Positions 60,941 to 64,000 of a DNA stretch of 64,000 nt are shown here, in pieces; within the stretch, counting starts at the first letter, position 1, and every line of letters begins with the position of its first letter. The position numbers and the translations under genes are program-made. Source of the DNA: Shewanella colwelliana ATCC 39565 (lineage in GTDB: Bacteria > Pseudomonadota > Gammaproteobacteria > Enterobacterales > Shewanellaceae); assembly GCF_000518705.1 (NCBI RefSeq), contig NZ_KI912479.1, positions 394,485-458,484 of the forward strand, in the 5' to 3' direction. The notes below the pieces were generated by a model that was given only the letters and a program-made list of their open reading frames with translations, had not been told where the DNA came from and did not search any database.

Positions 60941-61348
60941 ATGAACGTTATTCCCATTTCAGCTAGCGCAGGCATCACCGGATTTGAATCTCCGGCGACT
61001 GACTACAAGCAACTTCCACTAAGTCTTGATGAATTGCTGATTGAACATCCAAGCGCCACCTTTATCGGGCAAGCCCGTGGCGACTCTATGCAAGGCGTTG
61101 GCATTTTCGATGAAGATATCTTGATTGTGGATAGGCACGTTAGTGTCAAAAACCAAGATGTGATTGTGGCTAATTACAATGGCGCCTTTGTCTGCAAAAT
61201 CATTGATACGGTTAATCGCCAACTCCTCTCTGCCAATGAGTCGCACATGAGCACGCCAATACTTGAGCATGACTCGTTTAGCGTGGAAGGTGTGGTGATT
61301 CGCTCGATACGTTGTCATCGTCAAAGTCCAATACTCACAAGAGATTAA
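60941..61348 (+). CDS. umuD: SOS mutagenesis protein UmuD
   Basis: A 135-residue S24-family protein. It has an N-terminal cleavage region (ISASAGITGFESPATDY, Ala-Gly likely at about 10-11), the catalytic Ser in QARGDSMQGVGI and Lys in GAFVCKIID. In response to RecA filament UmuD cleaves itself and joins UmuC as DNA polymerase V. An SOS box precedes it directly. The partner umuC is disrupted (see the next entry), so this copy probably cannot form pol V unless paired with another UmuC. Confidence 0.93.
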   Translation: MNVIPISASAGITGFESPATDYKQLPLSLDELLIEHPSATFIGQARGDSMQGVGIFDEDILIVDRHVSVKNQDVIVANYNGAFVCKIIDTVNRQLLSANESHMSTPILEHDSFSVEGVVIRSIRCHRQSPILTRD

Positions 61349-61353
61349 CCACT

Positions 61354-61506
61354 ATGTTTGCGCTTGTGGATGCGAACTCTTTTTACTGCAGTGCCGAGCA
61401 AGTGTTCAGGCCCGAATGGCGTGGTCGGCCCATCGTTGTGCTCAGTAATAACGATGGCTGTTACCTTTACGTAAAACCTGTCGTTATCACACTGTTGCGT
61501 AATTGA
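61354..61506 (+). pseudogene. umuC: umuC, N-terminal fragment interrupted by an element
   Basis: The frame starts MFALVDANSFYCSAEQVFRP, exactly the UmuC N-terminus, and reads normally to NNDGC (residue 36). It then departs (YLYVKPVVITLLRN-stop) where UmuC should continue with VIARS-like residues. The break point is around 61456-61462. The rest of umuC is not in the window and presumably lies beyond the inserted element. The polymerase active site is lost. Confidence 0.9.
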
Positions 61507-61604
61507 TATGTGTGAAATTGCTATGGTAGGCTCTAGCCGTATGAGTGCATCATAGGCGTTTTTATCGTCTGCTGATTTACTCGCCAGTTATCGAGGGGAG
61601 CCAT

Positions 61605-63035
61605 ATGCAGATCATCAGCTATGAATTAAAGGACTGGGAGTACCGCGAGCCAGAAGTCTATGTTGACGAAAACGGCGAGCTACAGGTGCGCTATATTGGT
61701 GAGCTTAAACAGATAGGCCCCATTACCTTGCTATACCGAGTTGGATTTGATGAAAGTGACAAAGTGGTTCATTCCGAGCCCCTTGAAGCTGTAAACAACT
61801 ATCTGATGTACCAAAAAATCCACCATGACGCGAAGTGTGTTTCGGTGGCATCTCGTGCGCTAAAGCATTACTTCACTTTCCTAGCTGATGAAAACGTCAC
61901 TCGGCGAGAGAATGGCCTGCCTGAGCTGCTCTGGAACGAAATGCCTGTACGGGAAAATCAGCGTCCGACCTATCGCTATCGTCAATGCCTTAAAGACTGT
62001 TACAAGTCACAAGACCCTGATGTGCATCTAGCTCGCACAACCTGTAATGCCTATCTGAACCGAGTGGTTGATTTCTACAAACACTACCTGAGGCACGGCT
62101 TTCATTTCGGTCATGAGCCGTTTCAGTATGAATTTGTTAGGGTCAACATTCAGAATGATCATACCTCTATGCAGGCATCGAGGCACATAGAGGTGCATAC
62201 TACAGATCTGCGTCTGAAGTTGCCAAAAGACAGACGAAAGCGCCCGAATCCTTTAACGGCACTAGCACCTTATCAGTGGAATGCGTTGGACAATATCTTG
62301 CGTGTTTCGCGCAAAGTATTGACCAAACGAAATGGACAACTGATATTGGGCAGGTTTCCAGAAGAAGTGAGCTGGATCCTTCTCGTAATGCGCTGGACAG
62401 GTCTGCGTCGTCAAGAAGTACTTTCGCTACGTGCTGGGTTGATTTTCAAGCCTAATGCTCGCCAGTTACACCAGGGGTACGTCGAGATCGACATTGGCCC
62501 CTCTGTTGGTGTTGAGACCAAGTTTGGCAAGTATCGCACTGTCGAGATGCCGAGCCAATTGATGGCTGAGCTGTACGGTTACTTGCAATCGACACGATAC
62601 ATCAAACGTCGGGATAAGTATCGTTTAACACTCACGGACCAGCAGCGCCAAACTGGCGGAGATCACCTGTTCCTGAGCGGAAGTGGTGTTCCGTTTGCTC
62701 TGACTACACTGAATGCGCGTTGGTCTGACATACGCCGAACGCTAGCGCACCCTAAACTGGGCCTGGGGGAGCCATTCGAACACAAGAGCCACAACCTACG
62801 CTCAACTTATGCAGTGGAACGCTTTATTGGACTGTTGGACAAAGGCGTCGATGAAGGCAAGGCCTTTCGTTTTGTGCAGAACTACCTTGGTCATGAAAAA
62901 GAAGATACCACGCGCCACTATATGAGTCAGGCTCGTGATCGCATTGATGGAAAGTGCAGCCCGCAAGAGGTTTGGGAAAATGTGATTGACCACCACTTTG
63001 GACAGGGAATATTTGCTCTTGGCGGTAACGGATAA
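61605..63035 (+). CDS. Tyrosine recombinase of the umuC-inserted element
   Basis: A 476-residue integrase with ATG 61605 behind GAGGGGAG. Catalytic residues are visible: Arg in RWTGLRRQEVLSLRA, Lys in TKFGKYRTVEM, HNLRS(TYA), GHEKEDTTRHYMS (His and Tyr). It is the first gene after the umuC break and overlaps the next gene as TAATG. Its size and the recombinase-fold gene behind it resemble the intA-tfp-intB order of strand-biased circularising integrative elements (recalled family, not confirmed). Confidence 0.9.
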   Translation: MQIISYELKDWEYREPEVYVDENGELQVRYIGELKQIGPITLLYRVGFDESDKVVHSEPLEAVNNYLMYQKIHHDAKCVSVASRALKHYFTFLADENVTRRENGLPELLWNEMPVRENQRPTYRYRQCLKDCYKSQDPDVHLARTTCNAYLNRVVDFYKHYLRHGFHFGHEPFQYEFVRVNIQNDHTSMQASRHIEVHTTDLRLKLPKDRRKRPNPLTALAPYQWNALDNILRVSRKVLTKRNGQLILGRFPEEVSWILLVMRWTGLRRQEVLSLRAGLIFKPNARQLHQGYVEIDIGPSVGVETKFGKYRTVEMPSQLMAELYGYLQSTRYIKRRDKYRLTLTDQQRQTGGDHLFLSGSGVPFALTTLNARWSDIRRTLAHPKLGLGEPFEHKSHNLRSTYAVERFIGLLDKGVDEGKAFRFVQNYLGHEKEDTTRHYMSQARDRIDGKCSPQEVWENVIDHHFGQGIFALGGNG

Positions 63036-64000
63036 TGGCCTTTAAAAAGAAAAGTGCGCGCAAGCTTCCTAAGAGCAACACACCAATAGCCAACCCGGTA
63101 CGTCCAATGTCTATTGAAGCGATGGTTATCGCCACTGATGGTGGGGGAAAGTGCTACTTCAAACGACTGAAGTATAAAGGTTGTCCTTTGGTATTGGGCG
63201 GCCGAGATCCACTAAAGTCAGAGAAGTTTTGTCCGTCAGAGCAATTGGTTGATATGCAGCGTGATGAGATAATACGTGAATTATATGAGCTGATTCGCGA
63301 GTGGCCAGCTAATCGAACGACTAAAGGCTATTTTGATAGCTTATGCAAATATACAGCAGCGCTCGATGCTGTGGGGCGTCCGCTGAATTTCTCTGCTAAC
63401 AACGTAATGTGGTATGGAGGGGAGTTACAGCGACTTATCAAGCTGAGTAAAGCTCAGGGGGGAATTAAGCCTGCCACGGCAAATTCTCGAAAGCAAGCGA
63501 TTAGAGCCATCCTCAGAGCTAAAGGAGAGCATTTGTTGATAAAGCAAATGCCGAAGTTTGCTCGTGAATCGACCCCCTTTCAAACCTTGGACGATGACGG
63601 TTTTACCAGAATTGGAAGATTCTTAAACCGGGGATACCAAGGTTACATGGCACATTTGCTAGCTGGTACCTCACCTACGATATGCCCAATGCATGACCAT
63701 AGTCGACTGCTTGAACTTAAATTGAACAAACGGCAGCTTGGGAATGAGGTTAACGCAGCCAAGAAAAGGGTCGCTCCCTTACAAGGTGATTGGCGCAATC
63801 AGTTGGTACGGCTAGCGCTTTTGCTGACTCACATGCTTACCGGTATTAATCCTACACCCTTATATCACTTGCGGCGTTGTGATGTACGTTTCAAGAAAGG
63901 TGCAGGAGATTGTTATTACATTGAAACCATTAAGAACCGCGCAGGTGGGCAGCGGCAGGATAATGAACTGGGTTTTACCAAATTCAGTAAAGATTTTTTC
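63035..64000 (+). CDS. Recombinase-fold protein lacking the catalytic Arg, partial at window end
   Basis: The frame is open from ATG 63035 (overlapping the upstream stop as TAATG) to the window edge, more than 320 residues. It has a core-binding-like domain (WPANRTTKGYFDSLCKYTAA). The segment LLLTHMLTGINPTPLYHLRRCDV has the recombinase layout, but the usual Arg after TG is replaced (TGIN instead of TGLR). That is what the tyrosine recombinase fold proteins (Tfp) show. It may bind DNA without strand cleavage. The rest of the catalytic set lies outside the window. Confidence 0.75.
   Translation, partial: MAFKKKSARKLPKSNTPIANPVRPMSIEAMVIATDGGGKCYFKRLKYKGCPLVLGGRDPLKSEKFCPSEQLVDMQRDEIIRELYELIREWPANRTTKGYFDSLCKYTAALDAVGRPLNFSANNVMWYGGELQRLIKLSKAQGGIKPATANSRKQAIRAILRAKGEHLLIKQMPKFARESTPFQTLDDDGFTRIGRFLNRGYQGYMAHLLAGTSPTICPMHDHSRLLELKLNKRQLGNEVNAAKKRVAPLQGDWRNQLVRLALLLTHMLTGINPTPLYHLRRCDVRFKKGAGDCYYIETIKNRAGGQRQDNELGFTKFSKDFF

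Noticed and set aside
1..64000. CRISPR array
   Set aside because: No series of regularly spaced repeats was seen anywhere in the window.

Overview
The window is a piece of a Gammaproteobacterial chromosome, very probably Shewanella. The gene order rarA-crcB-serS, tusDCBE-yccA, gapA beside a long GapB-type enzyme, ttcA-uspE-etrA, ccoS-ccoI-fixH and ccoPQON, followed by an HD-GYP response regulator, is the Shewanella core arrangement. The genus call rests on gene order and protein features read by eye, not on a database search.

Positions 1-40.1 kb are core genome. They hold replication restart and fluoride export (rarA, crcB), seryl-tRNA synthetase, the TusDCBE sulfur relay for tRNA thiolation, a YccA/BI-1 membrane protein, and the divergent purine regulator/exporter pair punR/punC. 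Then come tRNA-Ser, an RND efflux pump with its adaptor, and a run of small conserved genes of unknown function beside an SDR oxidoreductase, a GNAT acetyltransferase and a FAD amine oxidoreductase. Two GAPDH genes flank a lipoprotein gene, with HexR-like palindromes nearby. A tRNA-Gly-Cys-Leu cluster, an aromatic aminotransferase, a YvcK-like factor and a Bax-type glucosaminidase follow. The last core block is microaerobic respiration: cbb3 oxidase ccoNOQP, its assembly genes fixH-ccoI-ccoS and a TauE/SafE-like gene, then the regulator etrA (Fnr), uspE and ttcA. Fnr-type boxes lie upstream of ccoN and near uspE.

From about 40.1 kb the window becomes accessory. A tyrosine recombinase is followed by about 1.7 kb of non-coding, repeat-bearing DNA. 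Next is a type I restriction-modification operon on the minus strand (hsdM-hsdS-...-hsdR) with four additional genes between hsdS and hsdR: a C2H2-finger protein, a coiled-coil protein, a divergent Hsp70 and a FRG-domain protein. Two features stand out. The FRG protein ends in a segment homologous to the C-terminus of HsdR, ungapped for about 75 residues. A relic of an hsdS 3' end lies just upstream of the FRG gene, so the three-gene finger/coiled-coil/Hsp70 module is bracketed by a short direct repeat of the hsdS tail. This suggests an ancestral hsdM-hsdS-FRG-hsdR operon that later acquired a chaperone module, and an FRG protein that may dock on the methyltransferase as a second effector.

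Downstream on the plus strand lie a short FimB-like recombinase, a small zinc ribbon, a DUF1643 protein, several unrecognised proteins, a rhuM relic and an SOS-controlled umuD. The adjoining umuC is cut after 36 codons by another integrative element. This element begins with a tyrosine recombinase translationally coupled to a recombinase-fold protein that seems to lack the first catalytic arginine and runs off the window end.
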